A stretch of 64,000 nucleotides of DNA from JAOUEA01 sp963719165 (GTDB taxonomy: Bacteria; Actinomycetota; UBA4738; HRBIN12): NCBI GenBank assembly GCA_963719165.1, contig CAVRAV010000001.1:682001-746000 (forward strand), written 5' to 3'. Shown here one piece after another: positions 16,894 to 29,217 of the stretch; positions within the stretch are counted from its first letter, which is position 1, and each line of letters begins with the position of its first letter. Position numbers and translations under genes: made by a program. A model generated the notes under the pieces. It was not told the DNA's origin, ran no database searches, and saw nothing but the letters and a program-made list of their open reading frames with translations.

Positions 16894-17802
16894 GTGGGCG
16901 AGCGCGTGATCGACGTCGAGGGATTGACGAAGTCCTATGACGACGTCGAGGCGGTCAAGGGCATCAGCTTCCACGTCGACCGCGGGGAGGTGTTCGCGCT
17001 CCTCGGTCCCAACGGCGCCGGCAAGACCACCACGACCGAGATCCTCGAGGGCTTCCGCGAACGGACCGGCGGCGCGTGTCTCGTGCTGGACCACGATCCC
17101 GCCAAGCGTGAGCGTGGACTGCGAGAGCGGGTGGGCATCGTGCTGCAGTCCACAGGCATCGACCCGTTCCTCACCGTGCGCGAGACCATCGAGATGTATT
17201 CGGGGTACTACCCCAAACGCCTCGAAACCGATCACGTGATCGACGTCGTCGGGCTCGCTGAGAAGCGCGACGCGCGCGTGAACAAGTTGTCGGGCGGCCA
17301 GCAGCGCCGCCTGGACGTGGCTGTGGGCCTCGCGGGCGATCCCGAGCTGCTCTTCCTCGACGAGCCGACGACCGGGTTCGATCCCAGCGCGCGTCGCAAC
17401 GCGTGGGACATCGTGAAGAACCTGACCGCGCTGGGCAAGACCGTGTTCCTCACCACGCACTTCATGGACGAGGCGCAGTACCTGGCCGATCGCGTGGCCG
17501 TCATCGCGGGCGGCGAGATCGTGGCCGAGGGAACGCCCGACACCATCGCGGGGCGCGATCGCATGACGCCAAGGATCCGCGTCCGCGTGCCCGAGGGCGT
17601 CGAACCGCCGCCGACGCAAGGCCCGGTCGGCCGCGACGGCGTGATCGAGATTCAAACGACCGATCCCACCCGCGTGCTCCACGAGCTCACGGGGTGGGCG
17701 CTCGATCACGGCTATGCGTTCGGATCGATCGACGTCGAACGGCCGAGTCTGGAGGACATCTACCTCGAGATCACGGGCGAGAAGGAGGAGGTCTCCGGAT
17801 GA
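16894..17802 (+). CDS. ABC exporter ATP-binding protein (DrrA-like)
   Basis: ATPase of an ABC-2 type exporter, 302 aa. Walker A GPNGAGKTTTTEIL is near residue 38, LQSTGIDPFLTVRETI is the Q-loop region, the signature LSGGQQRRLDVAVGL is near 129, Walker B LLFLDEPTTGFDP near 150, and the H-loop is LTTHFMDEAQ. The C-terminal ~80 residues form the small domain typical of the DrrA/NatA group, ending SLEDIYLEITGEKEE. Its partner permease overlaps its stop. The cargo (drug, lipid, ion) cannot be told from sequence. Confidence 0.93.
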   Translation: MGERVIDVEGLTKSYDDVEAVKGISFHVDRGEVFALLGPNGAGKTTTTEILEGFRERTGGACLVLDHDPAKRERGLRERVGIVLQSTGIDPFLTVRETIEMYSGYYPKRLETDHVIDVVGLAEKRDARVNKLSGGQQRRLDVAVGLAGDPELLFLDEPTTGFDPSARRNAWDIVKNLTALGKTVFLTTHFMDEAQYLADRVAVIAGGEIVAEGTPDTIAGRDRMTPRIRVRVPEGVEPPPTQGPVGRDGVIEIQTTDPTRVLHELTGWALDHGYAFGSIDVERPSLEDIYLEITGEKEEVSG

Positions 17803-18575
17803 GCGAAGCACAGCTGGTCCTCGCCCAGATCAAGTACACGAACAAGGCCTTCTGGCGCAATCCCGCGAGCGCCTTCTTCACGTTCGCGTTCCCGTTGCTG
17901 TTCCTGGTGATCTTCACCGCGCTGCTCGGCAGTGGGACGGTGAAGCAGAACGGCATCGAGTTCAACCAGTCCACCTACTACGTGGCCTCCATGGCGGCGT
18001 TCGCCGTGATCACCGCCTGCTACACGAACATCGCCATCAGCGTGAGCTTCCAGCGCGACCAGGGAATCTTGAAGCGTACGAGGGGCACGCCCCTGCCGGG
18101 GAGCGGATACCTCGTCGCCCGAGCGGCGCACGCCATGCTGATGGCCGTGCTCCTGGTCATCATCTGCGCCGCTTTCGGCGCGGCCTTCTACCACGCGGAC
18201 GTCCCCACCGGAACGAACCTGCTGCGCACGATCGTGGTGGTGCTCGTGGGCTCGGCGAGCTTCGCGGCGCTCGGCCTGGCCATCACCGCGGCGATCCCGA
18301 ACGCCGACGCAGCGCCGGCCGTGGTGAACGCCTCGATCCTGCCGCTGCTCTTCCTCTCGGGCGTCTTCATCCCGCTCGGCGACGACACACCGACCTGGAT
18401 CACCGTCATCGGGAACGTGTTCCCGGTCAAGCACTTCCTGGATGCGTTCCTCGGATCCTTCTACGGACCACCGGCCTTCGACTTCTCCTGGACCGACGTC
18501 GGCATCGTGGCGCTGTGGGGCATCGCGGGCCTCATCCTGGCGGCCCGCTTCTTCAGCTGGGAACCGCGCACGTAG
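17799..18575 (+). CDS. ABC-2 type exporter permease
   Basis: Membrane partner of the preceding ATPase, 258 aa, with six hydrophobic segments in the ABC-2 arrangement. It opens with a cytoplasmic helix containing KYTNKAFWRNPASAFFTF, the usual coupling region. SFQRDQGILKRTRGTPLPGS is the conserved loop between helices 2 and 3, and SGVFIPLGDDTPTWI the ABC-2 signature near the fifth helix. The ATG overlaps the ATPase stop (ATGA). Confidence 0.92.
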   Translation: MSEAQLVLAQIKYTNKAFWRNPASAFFTFAFPLLFLVIFTALLGSGTVKQNGIEFNQSTYYVASMAAFAVITACYTNIAISVSFQRDQGILKRTRGTPLPGSGYLVARAAHAMLMAVLLVIICAAFGAAFYHADVPTGTNLLRTIVVVLVGSASFAALGLAITAAIPNADAAPAVVNASILPLLFLSGVFIPLGDDTPTWITVIGNVFPVKHFLDAFLGSFYGPPAFDFSWTDVGIVALWGIAGLILAARFFSWEPRT

Positions 18576-18601
18576 GAGGCCCGCCCCCGAAGGCCGTCTG
18601 C

Positions 18602-18607
18602 TAGGCT
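18602..18607 (+). promoter_or_regulatory. Possible -10 box of the second amino acid transporter
   Basis: TAGGCT lies 54 bases before the ATG at 18662. The start itself has a run of seven G at 18648-18654 as ribosome binding site. Confidence 0.3.
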
Positions 18608-18661
18608 CCGCGCGCGTGCCGAGGCGGGAGCGCGCCGGCGTGGTACCGGGGGGGATGCGAG

Positions 18662-19591
18662 ATGCGGAAGATCGTCTTGGCGATGGTGTCGCTCGCGATC
18701 GTGGCAACCGCCTGCTCCAACGGCAACGACACGAACACGGGAGCCACGCCCACCGGCGGGAGCCCGAGCACGGCCCCCGTCGACGCGAAGACGTGCGCGC
18801 AGGGCAGCGACGTCCCCTACATCACACCCGGCAAGCTGACGATCGGCACGGACAACCCCGCCTTCCAGCCCTGGTTCGGCGGCACGGGAAGCTACGGGCC
18901 CTGGAAGGCGAACCCGAGCTTCGGGGTGGGCAACCCCGCAAGCGGGCAGGGCTACGAGAGCGCCCTCGCATACCGTCTTGCCGCGCAGATGGGCTTCACG
19001 AAGGACCAGGTCGCGTGGGTGCCCGTGAACTTCAGCGAGTCCTTCAAGCCGGGACCCAAGACCTTCGACTTCGACTTGAACGAGATCTCCTACAACCCCC
19101 AGCGAGCGACGGTCGTGACCTTCAGCGACAGCTACTACGACGTGTCGCAGGCGTTGGTCGTCAAGAAGGACGGCCCGTACGCGAGCGCGAAGACGTTCGC
19201 GGACATCAAGGACGCGAAGCTCGGAGCCCAGGTCGGGACGACCTCCTACGACTACATCGTGGACAACATCCAGCCCAGCCAGCAGCCGCAGGTCTTCGAC
19301 AAGTCCACGGACGTGATCACGGCCTTCAACAACGGCCAGATCGACGGGTTCGTCGTGGACGCGCCAACGGCCTACGTAAACGTCCTGATCGGCGAGGCCA
19401 AGGGCGCGAAGGTGCCCGGCCAGTTCCCCCAGATCGGCGAGCAGGAGTATTTCGGGGCGGTGTTCACCACCGGCAACCCGCTCGCCGGGTGCGTGAACCA
19501 GGCGATCGCGGCCCTCACCCAGGACGGCACGATCGAGGCGCTGCAGAACAAGTGGTTGAAAGACGTGACCTACCCGGAGATCCAGCAGTAG
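18662..19591 (+). CDS. Amino acid ABC transporter, substrate-binding lipoprotein
   Basis: Family-3 solute-binding lipoprotein, 309 aa. The signal peptide ends in VATAC with the lipid-attached cysteine at residue 18, followed by a Thr/Gly linker. KLTIGTDNPAFQPWF starts the first lobe, GYESALAYRLAAQMGF and FDFDLNEISYNPQRATVVTF are the ligand-pocket segments, and GFVVDAPTAYVN belongs to the second lobe. It has the same fold as the receptor at 6066 but is clearly a different sequence. Permease and ATPase genes follow. Confidence 0.92.
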   Translation: MRKIVLAMVSLAIVATACSNGNDTNTGATPTGGSPSTAPVDAKTCAQGSDVPYITPGKLTIGTDNPAFQPWFGGTGSYGPWKANPSFGVGNPASGQGYESALAYRLAAQMGFTKDQVAWVPVNFSESFKPGPKTFDFDLNEISYNPQRATVVTFSDSYYDVSQALVVKKDGPYASAKTFADIKDAKLGAQVGTTSYDYIVDNIQPSQQPQVFDKSTDVITAFNNGQIDGFVVDAPTAYVNVLIGEAKGAKVPGQFPQIGEQEYFGAVFTTGNPLAGCVNQAIAALTQDGTIEALQNKWLKDVTYPEIQQ

Positions 19592-19616
19592 CGATCCCCG
19601 TACGGGAGGCGCCCCG

Positions 19617-20510
19617 GTGAGCGAGCCCGTCCCTCCCGACGCGGACGAGCGCCTCTTGGAGGAGACCGTCGAAGGCCGGCGCTCGCGGATCCTCGGCGGG
19701 CGCCCCGGGCGGCCCCGGAAGGAAGGGCTGCCGGGCGGTCCTGACGGCGGTCATCAGCACCGTGGTGTTCTTCACGGCGCTCGTGCTCCTCGTGGTGAAT
19801 TCGCCGAACTGGCCGGCGGTCAGGTTCCAGTTCTTCAACGGCGCGGTCTTCCGGGAGTCGTTCCCGGGCATCCTGCGGGCGTTCTGGGTGAACGTGAAGA
19901 TCTTCATGACGGCGGAGATCTTCATCCTCCCGCTCGCCCTGCTGCTGGCCGTGATGCGGAGCACGTCGGGGCCTGTGTTCTTCCCGATCCGGGCGCTCGC
20001 GATCGGCTACATCGACTTCTTCCGCAGCATCCCCACGGTCCTCGTGATCTACATCCTCGGTTTCGGGATGCCGGGCTTGCAGGCGCCCGGCGTCCCCACG
20101 TCGACCTTCTTCTGGGTGGTCGTCTCGCTCGTGCTGGTGTACTCGGCCTACGTGGCGGAGGTTTACCGCGCCGGTATCGAATCCGTCCACGAGAGCCAGG
20201 TCGCGGCCGCGCGGTCGCTCGGCCTCTCCCGCCGCCAGTCCATGCGGTTCGTGGTCCTCCCGCAGGCCGTGCGCCGCGTGGTCCCGCCGTTGCTCAACGA
20301 CTTCATCGGGCTGCAGAAGGACACGGCCCTCGCCGCCCTGATCGGCGTGGTCGAGGCGTTCCGACAGTCGCAGATCGATAACGCGAGGACCTTCAACTTC
20401 ACCCCGTTCTTCGCCACGGCGTTGCTGTTCATCCTGATCACGATCCCGCTCGCCCGCGTCACGGATCACCTGATCGCGCGGGGCCGGCGGCGCCGAGCGG
20501 GCGGCGGGCG

Positions 20511-20514
<4 letters not shown>
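19617..20514 (+). CDS. Amino acid ABC transporter permease (one-base frameshift)
   Basis: A GTG at 19617 with GGGAGG eight bases upstream starts a hydrophilic N-terminus (SEPVPPDADERLLEETVEG). The frame then shifts once between about 19690 and 19735, in a GC-rich run, and continues as a typical His/Gln-type permease: VFFTALVLLVV, DFFRSIPTVLVIYILG, and the EAA loop AAARSLGLSRRQSMRFVVLP. Removing one base gives about 298 aa, a normal size. Without the shift, translation could start only at the internal GTG at 19762, which would truncate the first helix. The stop overlaps the ATPase ATG. Confidence 0.83.
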
Positions 20515-21260
<746 letters not shown>

Positions 21261-21273
21261 GCCGCCCGTCCCG

Positions 21274-21888
21274 CTAGGGCGATCGGGTCGGTTCCGGCCG
21301 CCCCTCAAAGGCCGACGCCGGGATCGAGCGGGCGAACCCCAAGGCGGCGTCGATCAACGCCGGCACCTCCTCAGGATCGCGCCGACGCGTGAATCCCATC
21401 AACCACGGCCCTGCGATCTCGAAACACACTTCGGGGTCGTCGAGCTCCTCCAAGAACCAGCGTTCGACGTCCGGGCCGAACACGCTCGCGGTGAAAGCGG
21501 CGTCGGTGCCGGTGACGTGATACGCCCGGGCGAAGTCGGCGCCCTCGGCGGCGAAGTCGTCGTGATGGCCGGGGTGTGTGAAGCGATGGGTCGCCGTGGT
21601 GTGGCTCACCATCATCTCGGGGCACTCCGCGGGCAACGCGACGACCACGCAGGAGGCCTCCGTCGTCATCGGCGCCTCCGCGGCCCCCAGCGCGATGATG
21701 CTCCACGAGTAGTCGAACGCGATGAAGTCGCGCCCGTCGCGAGCCCCCTCGATCACGTCCGTGACGCCGTGCGCCACGCCGTCGGTGAAGAAGCGGAACG
21801 GGAGGCTCAGGATGTCCTCCGGGTCCTCGATCGAGAACACCCATCCGTTCGTCGCGGCGAGCGCTTCCAGGTCGTCTTCGCGGGTCAC
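21274..21888 (-). CDS. Conserved hypothetical protein
   Basis: Soluble protein of 204 aa from the GTG at 21888, chosen because GGAAGGGA lies just upstream; a longer frame to 22074 would run through the uvrB promoter. Segments LSLPFRFFTDGVAHGVTDVI, RDFIAFDYSW and AAFTASVFGPDVERWFLEEL recall an uncharacterised actinobacterial family in which a protein tests a short fold with an FDY motif. There is no signal peptide or membrane segment. No function is proposed. It ends 13 bases from the convergent ATPase gene and is divergent from uvrB. Confidence 0.7.
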   Translation of the reverse strand: MTREDDLEALAATNGWVFSIEDPEDILSLPFRFFTDGVAHGVTDVIEGARDGRDFIAFDYSWSIIALGAAEAPMTTEASCVVVALPAECPEMMVSHTTATHRFTHPGHHDDFAAEGADFARAYHVTGTDAAFTASVFGPDVERWFLEELDDPEVCFEIAGPWLMGFTRRRDPEEVPALIDAALGFARSIPASAFEGRPEPTRSP

Positions 21889-21989
21889 GTGCGTCCCTTC
21901 CGTGTGGGTTACGGGCGGTGGTGGGCCTGGGCGCAGGATACCGACGCGCGCGACGCGTTCGCTCGCGCCGACGTGTCGGCGTGCGGCCC

Positions 21990-21995
21990 TACACT
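21990..21995 (+). promoter_or_regulatory. -10 box of leaderless uvrB
   Basis: TACACT ends 8 bases before the ATG at 22004, with no ribosome binding site between. Confidence 0.5.
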
Positions 21996-22003
21996 TGTGG
22001 GTC

Positions 22004-24022
22004 ATGCCCCCCTTCCGGATCCGATCGGAGTTCCAACCAGCCGGGGACCAGCCCAAGGCCATCCAGGAGCTCACCGCCGCCGTGGGCGCCGGGACCCCCT
22101 ACACCACGTTGCTCGGCGCGACGGGAACCGGCAAGACCTTCACGGTCGCACACGTCGTGGAGGAGCTCCAACGCCCGACGCTGGTCATCGCCCCAAACAA
22201 GTCCTTGGGGGCACAGCTCGCGAACGAGTTCCGGGAGGTGTTCCCCGACAACGCGGTCGAGTACTTCGTCAGCTACTACGACTACTACCAGCCCGAGGCC
22301 TACATCGCCTCCACGGACACCTACATCGAGAAGGACTCCTCGGTGAACGAGGAGATCGAACGGCTGCGCCACGCGGCCACGGCGGCGCTGCTGTCGCGTC
22401 GCGACGTGCTCATCGTCGCGAGCGTGTCGTGCATCTACGGCCTCGGCTCGCCGGAGGAGTACCAGGGCCAGATCTTGCGCCCGTACAAGGGCACGGACGT
22501 CCCCCTCGAGTTCGCGATGCAGCGCTTGGTGGACATCCAGTACCAGCGCAACAACGTCAGCAGGGCGCGCGGCACCTTCCGCGTGCAGGGCGACACGCTC
22601 GAGGTCTTCCCACCGTACGAACAGACGGGGTTCCGCATCGAGTGGTGGGGCGACACCGTCCAGAAGATCATGCGGTTCGACCCGGTCACGGGCGAGCTGA
22701 TCGGCGAGCTCACGGAGACCACGATCTTCCCCGCAACGCACTACGTTGCGTCGGAGGAACGGATGAAGCGCGCGATCGGGTCCATCGAGGACGAACTGGA
22801 AGATCGTCTGGCTAAGCTCGAGGGCGAGGGGAAGCTGCTGGAGGCCGAGCGCCTGCGCATGCGCACCAACTACGACCTCGAGATGATGCGCGAGGTCGGG
22901 TTCTGCAGCGGCATCGAGAACTACTCGCGGCACATCGACGGCCGCGACGCCGGGACGGCGCCGTACACGCTTCTCGACTACTTCCCCGAGGACTACCTCG
23001 TGGTGATCGACGAATCTCACGTCACCGTGCCGCAGCTCCACGGCATGTACGAGGGCGACCTCTCGCGCAAGTCCAACCTCGTGGAATATGGGTTCCGGCT
23101 GCCCTCCGCCATCGACAACCGGCCCCTGCGGTTCGAGGAGTTCACCGAGCGCGTGCCGCAGGTGGTGTACATGTCCGCCACGCCGGGTCCCTACGAGCTG
23201 CGCGTGTCCGGGGCCATCGCGGAGCAGATCGTTCGCCCGACGGGGCTCGTGGATCCCGAGGTCGAGATCCGCCCCACCAAGGGCCAGGTGGACGACCTCA
23301 TGGAGGAGATCCGCCGCCGCGCCGAGGCCAACCAGCGCGTGCTCGTCACCACCCTCACCAAGAAGATGGCCGAAGACCTCACGGACTACCTCATCGAGAT
23401 GGGCATCCGCGTTCGGTACCTCCATTCGGAGGTCGACACGTTGCAGCGCATCGAGATCGTCCGCGACCTGCGACTCGGGGAGTTCGACGTGCTCGTGGGC
23501 ATCAACCTGCTGCGCGAGGGCCTCGACCTCCCCGAGGTCTCGCTGGTGGCCATCCTCGACGCGGACAAGGAGGGGTTCCTGCGCTCGGAGACGTCGCTCG
23601 TGCAGACCATCGGGCGAGCCGCGCGCAACGTCGACGGCACCGTCTTGATGTATGCGGACGAGATCACGGACTCCATGAAGGCAGCCATCAGCGAGACGCA
23701 GCGGCGCCGGCAGATCCAGCTCGCCTACAACGCGGAGCACGGCATCGATCCGCAGACCGTGAGCCGCAAGATCACGGACATCCTGCTCACGCTCCGCGGC
23801 GACACCCAGGCGTCCACCACGCCCAAGCGGGAGCGGCGTGCGCGGCCGGCGCATCCCGAGATGGCCACGGACGAGCTCGACCGGCTCATCGCGAGCCTCG
23901 AGGACGAGATGCACGAGGCGGCCAAAGACCTCCGGTTCGAGTACGCCGCCCGGCTGCGCGACGAGGTGAACGACCTCCGAAAGGAGCTTAAGGCGTTGCG
24001 CGCGGCCGGAGTGGGGAGCTGA
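22004..24022 (+). CDS. uvrB: Excinuclease ABC subunit B
   Basis: Damage-verifying helicase-like subunit of nucleotide excision repair, 672 aa. Walker A LLGATGTGKTFT is near residue 38. The beta-hairpin that clamps DNA includes YDYYQPEAYIASTDTYIEKD. The DEAD-type motif is VVIDESHVT, motif V/VI LREGLDLPEVSLVAILDAD and QTIGRAARN. A C-terminal UVR domain (LEDEMHEAAKDLRFEYAARL) binds UvrC. The start at 22004 gives the conserved N-terminus FRIRSEFQPAGDQPKAI; a longer frame upstream is without family similarity. Confidence 0.98.
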   Translation: MPPFRIRSEFQPAGDQPKAIQELTAAVGAGTPYTTLLGATGTGKTFTVAHVVEELQRPTLVIAPNKSLGAQLANEFREVFPDNAVEYFVSYYDYYQPEAYIASTDTYIEKDSSVNEEIERLRHAATAALLSRRDVLIVASVSCIYGLGSPEEYQGQILRPYKGTDVPLEFAMQRLVDIQYQRNNVSRARGTFRVQGDTLEVFPPYEQTGFRIEWWGDTVQKIMRFDPVTGELIGELTETTIFPATHYVASEERMKRAIGSIEDELEDRLAKLEGEGKLLEAERLRMRTNYDLEMMREVGFCSGIENYSRHIDGRDAGTAPYTLLDYFPEDYLVVIDESHVTVPQLHGMYEGDLSRKSNLVEYGFRLPSAIDNRPLRFEEFTERVPQVVYMSATPGPYELRVSGAIAEQIVRPTGLVDPEVEIRPTKGQVDDLMEEIRRRAEANQRVLVTTLTKKMAEDLTDYLIEMGIRVRYLHSEVDTLQRIEIVRDLRLGEFDVLVGINLLREGLDLPEVSLVAILDADKEGFLRSETSLVQTIGRAARNVDGTVLMYADEITDSMKAAISETQRRRQIQLAYNAEHGIDPQTVSRKITDILLTLRGDTQASTTPKRERRARPAHPEMATDELDRLIASLEDEMHEAAKDLRFEYAARLRDEVNDLRKELKALRAAGVGS

Positions 24023-24036
24023 GTCCATCCCTGGTC

Positions 24037-25056
24037 GTGCGCGCGCCGCGGGCGTGGCTCGGTCCTCGCGGCGTGGCGACCGACATCCAGGTGACGTGCG
24101 GCGGCGGCGTGATCCAGGAGGTCGGCGCCCAGCGTCGGGTCCCCGCGGACACCGAGATCCTCGCGGTCGAGGGGTTCCTGCTGCCCGCGGTCGCCGACCG
24201 GCACGTTCACCTGGGGCTCGCGGATCCGGCCGCGGTGCTGCGCGGCGGGGTCACGGCGGTGCGCGACCTCGCCTGGCCACCGGAGCGGATCTTCGCCCTC
24301 GCCGATGCCTCGGAGCTGCCCTCGTTCAACGGCCCGCTCGTACGGGCGGCAGGGCCCATGCTCACGGCTCCGGGCGGCTACCCCACGGGCGCGGGGTGGG
24401 CGCCACCGGGAACCGGCCTGGAGCTGCGGGGAGCCGAGGCCGCCGCGGCCGCGGTCGCGGAGCTCGTCGGCCTTGGCGCCGCCGTCATCAAGGTGTCCCT
24501 CAACGCCGAGGCGGGCCAACCGCTCGGGGACGCAGAGCTCATGACCGTCTGCGAGGCGGCCCATGCGGCCGGCCTTCCCGTCACGGCCCACGCCCAGGGG
24601 TCGGGGCAGGTCGAGCGGGCGCTCGGGGCGGGCGTCGACGAGCTCGCGCACACCCCCTGGAGCCACCGGCTGTCGGAGGAGACGATCGCCGCGGTGGCAG
24701 CCCGCCAGCGCATCGTCTCCACGTTGAACATCCACGCGTTCGGTCGGGACACGCCCCAGCTGCTCGTGGCCGTCGACAACCTCCGCCGGTTCCATGACGC
24801 CGGCGGCTCGGTGATCTACGGGACGGACCTCGGCAACGGCCCGATCCCGCCGGGCGTCGACACGGCGGAGCTGCTCCTGATGGAGCGAGCGGGACTGAGC
24901 CGCGACGAAGTCCTGCAGGCCCTGGTCCGAGCGCCGCTCGAGGCCGGGGCCCCGGCCGACCTCCTCGCGCTGGGACGCGACCCGCTCGGGGATCTCTCCG
25001 CCTTCGATGACCTCCGGCTGGTGGTGCGCGCCGGCCAGGTCGTCATGCGCAGGTAG
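24037..25056 (+). CDS. Amidohydrolase-family protein
   Basis: Metal-dependent hydrolase of the amidohydrolase superfamily, 339 aa. The metal-binding HxH is at residues 56-58 (ADRHVHLG), a candidate bridging lysine at 152 (AAVIKVSLN), further ligands His185 (VTAHAQG) and His205 (DELAHTPW), and the catalytic Asp264 (IYGTDLGNG). The flanking beta-sandwich is short. Closest known classes are prolidase-, imidazolonepropionase- and aryldialkylphosphatase-like members; substrate unknown. It starts 14 bases after uvrB, so it is probably co-transcribed, though no link to repair is evident. Confidence 0.82.
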   Translation: MRAPRAWLGPRGVATDIQVTCGGGVIQEVGAQRRVPADTEILAVEGFLLPAVADRHVHLGLADPAAVLRGGVTAVRDLAWPPERIFALADASELPSFNGPLVRAAGPMLTAPGGYPTGAGWAPPGTGLELRGAEAAAAAVAELVGLGAAVIKVSLNAEAGQPLGDAELMTVCEAAHAAGLPVTAHAQGSGQVERALGAGVDELAHTPWSHRLSEETIAAVAARQRIVSTLNIHAFGRDTPQLLVAVDNLRRFHDAGGSVIYGTDLGNGPIPPGVDTAELLLMERAGLSRDEVLQALVRAPLEAGAPADLLALGRDPLGDLSAFDDLRLVVRAGQVVMRR

Positions 25057-25067
25057 TCCGTACCAGA

Positions 25068-26225
25068 CTAGACGAGCCGGGCGAGCTCTGCGAAGCAGCG
25101 GTCGACGTCGGCCTCCGTGTTGAAGAAGTGCGGGCTGATGCGCAGGCCATCCCCGCGGAAGTCGGTGCACACGTCGCGCTCGAGCAGGGCGCGGCAGATC
25201 GCCCCCGCCTCCGGCCCCACGCCAACGTTCACCACCCCACCGCGGTCCGCGCGCGCGCGGGGCGTGCGCACCGGCAGGTCCAGGGCATCGGCGCGCGCCA
25301 TCACGTGCTCCGTCAGCTCCCCCTGGCGCTCGCGGATCCGCTCCACGCCCGCCTCCGCGATCAGGTCGAGTCCTCCTTGTGCCAGGAAGAACACGGGCGC
25401 CGGTGGCGTGCCGTGCTCGAGCCGCCGGGCCGTGGGGTGATAGGTGAGGTGCTGGTTGTCGAACGAGAACGGCTCCTCCGTGGCGAACCAGCCGGTCACC
25501 GCGGGCTCGAGGGACGGGAGCAGATCCCGCCGCGCGTAGAGGAACACCATCCCGGGTCCACCGCAGAGCCACTTCAGGGTGCCCGCGGTATACAGGTCGC
25601 AGCCGAGGTCGCGCAGGTCGAGCGGGACGATCCCGACCCCGTGGTAGTCGTCCACGAAGGACAAGGCCCCCCGCGCCCGCGCCATGGCGCAGATCGCCTT
25701 CGCGTCCACGATGGCACTCGAGCGGTACAGGACGCGGTTCACCATCACCACCACCGTGCGTTCGTCGATCGCGGCGTCGTAGGCCTCCAACGGGATCGTC
25801 AGACCGTCGGGGCTCCGCAGCCACACCAACTCGGCGCCGGCCTTGGCGGCCCAGGCGATCCACACGTGCCCGTCGGTGGGGAAGTCCAGCTCGGAGAGCA
25901 CGACCCGGTTGCGCGCACCGGAAAGGTCAAGCGCCGACGCCACCGTGGACAGGGCGACCGAGATGTTGGTGGTGATGGCGAGCTCGTCCGCGTCGCAACC
26001 CGCCAGAGCGGAGAAGGAATCCTTGAGCGAGCGCATCCGGGGGAAGATGTCCTCGAACCAGACGTGGTCAGGCGCTCCCTTGGTGGCCCAAGCGTCGAGA
26101 TAGCCGTCGAGATAGGCCCGCGAGCGCAGGGATACCGGGCCCAACGACGCGCTGATCAGGTAGGTCTTGTTCGCCAGGACGGGGAACTCGTGGCGGAAGT
26201 CCTCCAGGGCGCGTTCGGCGGTCAT
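25068..26225 (-). CDS. Class V aminotransferase-fold, kynureninase-like PLP enzyme
   Basis: PLP-dependent enzyme of 385 aa. The Schiff-base lysine is Lys218 in AGTLKWLCGGPG, a motif typical of kynureninase-like members of aminotransferase class V. The cofactor-binding Asp and His lie in FVDDYHGVG (residues 190-198), and ITTNISVALSTV near 84 forms the phosphate-binding region. Candidates are kynureninase, a cysteine desulfurase-like lyase, or an isopenicillin-epimerase-like enzyme; the neighbours do not decide. A TAGCCT box ends 6 bases before the start and there is no ribosome binding site, so it is likely leaderless. It is divergent from uvrA. Confidence 0.85.
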   Translation of the reverse strand: MTAERALEDFRHEFPVLANKTYLISASLGPVSLRSRAYLDGYLDAWATKGAPDHVWFEDIFPRMRSLKDSFSALAGCDADELAITTNISVALSTVASALDLSGARNRVVLSELDFPTDGHVWIAWAAKAGAELVWLRSPDGLTIPLEAYDAAIDERTVVVMVNRVLYRSSAIVDAKAICAMARARGALSFVDDYHGVGIVPLDLRDLGCDLYTAGTLKWLCGGPGMVFLYARRDLLPSLEPAVTGWFATEEPFSFDNQHLTYHPTARRLEHGTPPAPVFFLAQGGLDLIAEAGVERIRERQGELTEHVMARADALDLPVRTPRARADRGGVVNVGVGPEAGAICRALLERDVCTDFRGDGLRISPHFFNTEADVDRCFAELARLV

Positions 26226-26231
26226 CGACCA

Positions 26232-26237
26232 AGGCTA
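26232..26237 (-). promoter_or_regulatory. -10 box of the leaderless PLP-enzyme gene
   Basis: On the minus strand TAGCCT (26237-26232) ends 6 bases before the ATG at 26225. It lies 20 bases from the uvrA box on the other strand, so the two start regions are back to back. Confidence 0.45.
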
Positions 26238-26256
26238 GCGTGTCGGAGGACGCCAC

Positions 26257-26262
26257 TACACT
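26257..26262 (+). promoter_or_regulatory. -10 box of leaderless uvrA
   Basis: TACACT ends 10 bases before the ATG at 26273; no purine-rich site lies between. Confidence 0.45.
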
Positions 26263-26272
26263 GAGACAACCT

Positions 26273-29191
<2,919 letters not shown>

Positions 29192-29201
29192 CACGAGTTG
29201 C

Positions 29202-29207
29202 TAGTAT
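29202..29207 (+). promoter_or_regulatory. -10 box of a leaderless lipoprotein gene
   Basis: TAGTAT ends 10 bases before the GTG at 29218, with only C-rich sequence between. Confidence 0.45.
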
Positions 29208-29217
29208 CCCCGCCGAC

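Noticed and set aside
24037..25056. Functional link between the amidohydrolase and uvrB
   Set aside because: They are adjacent, but nothing in the protein suggests a role in DNA repair.
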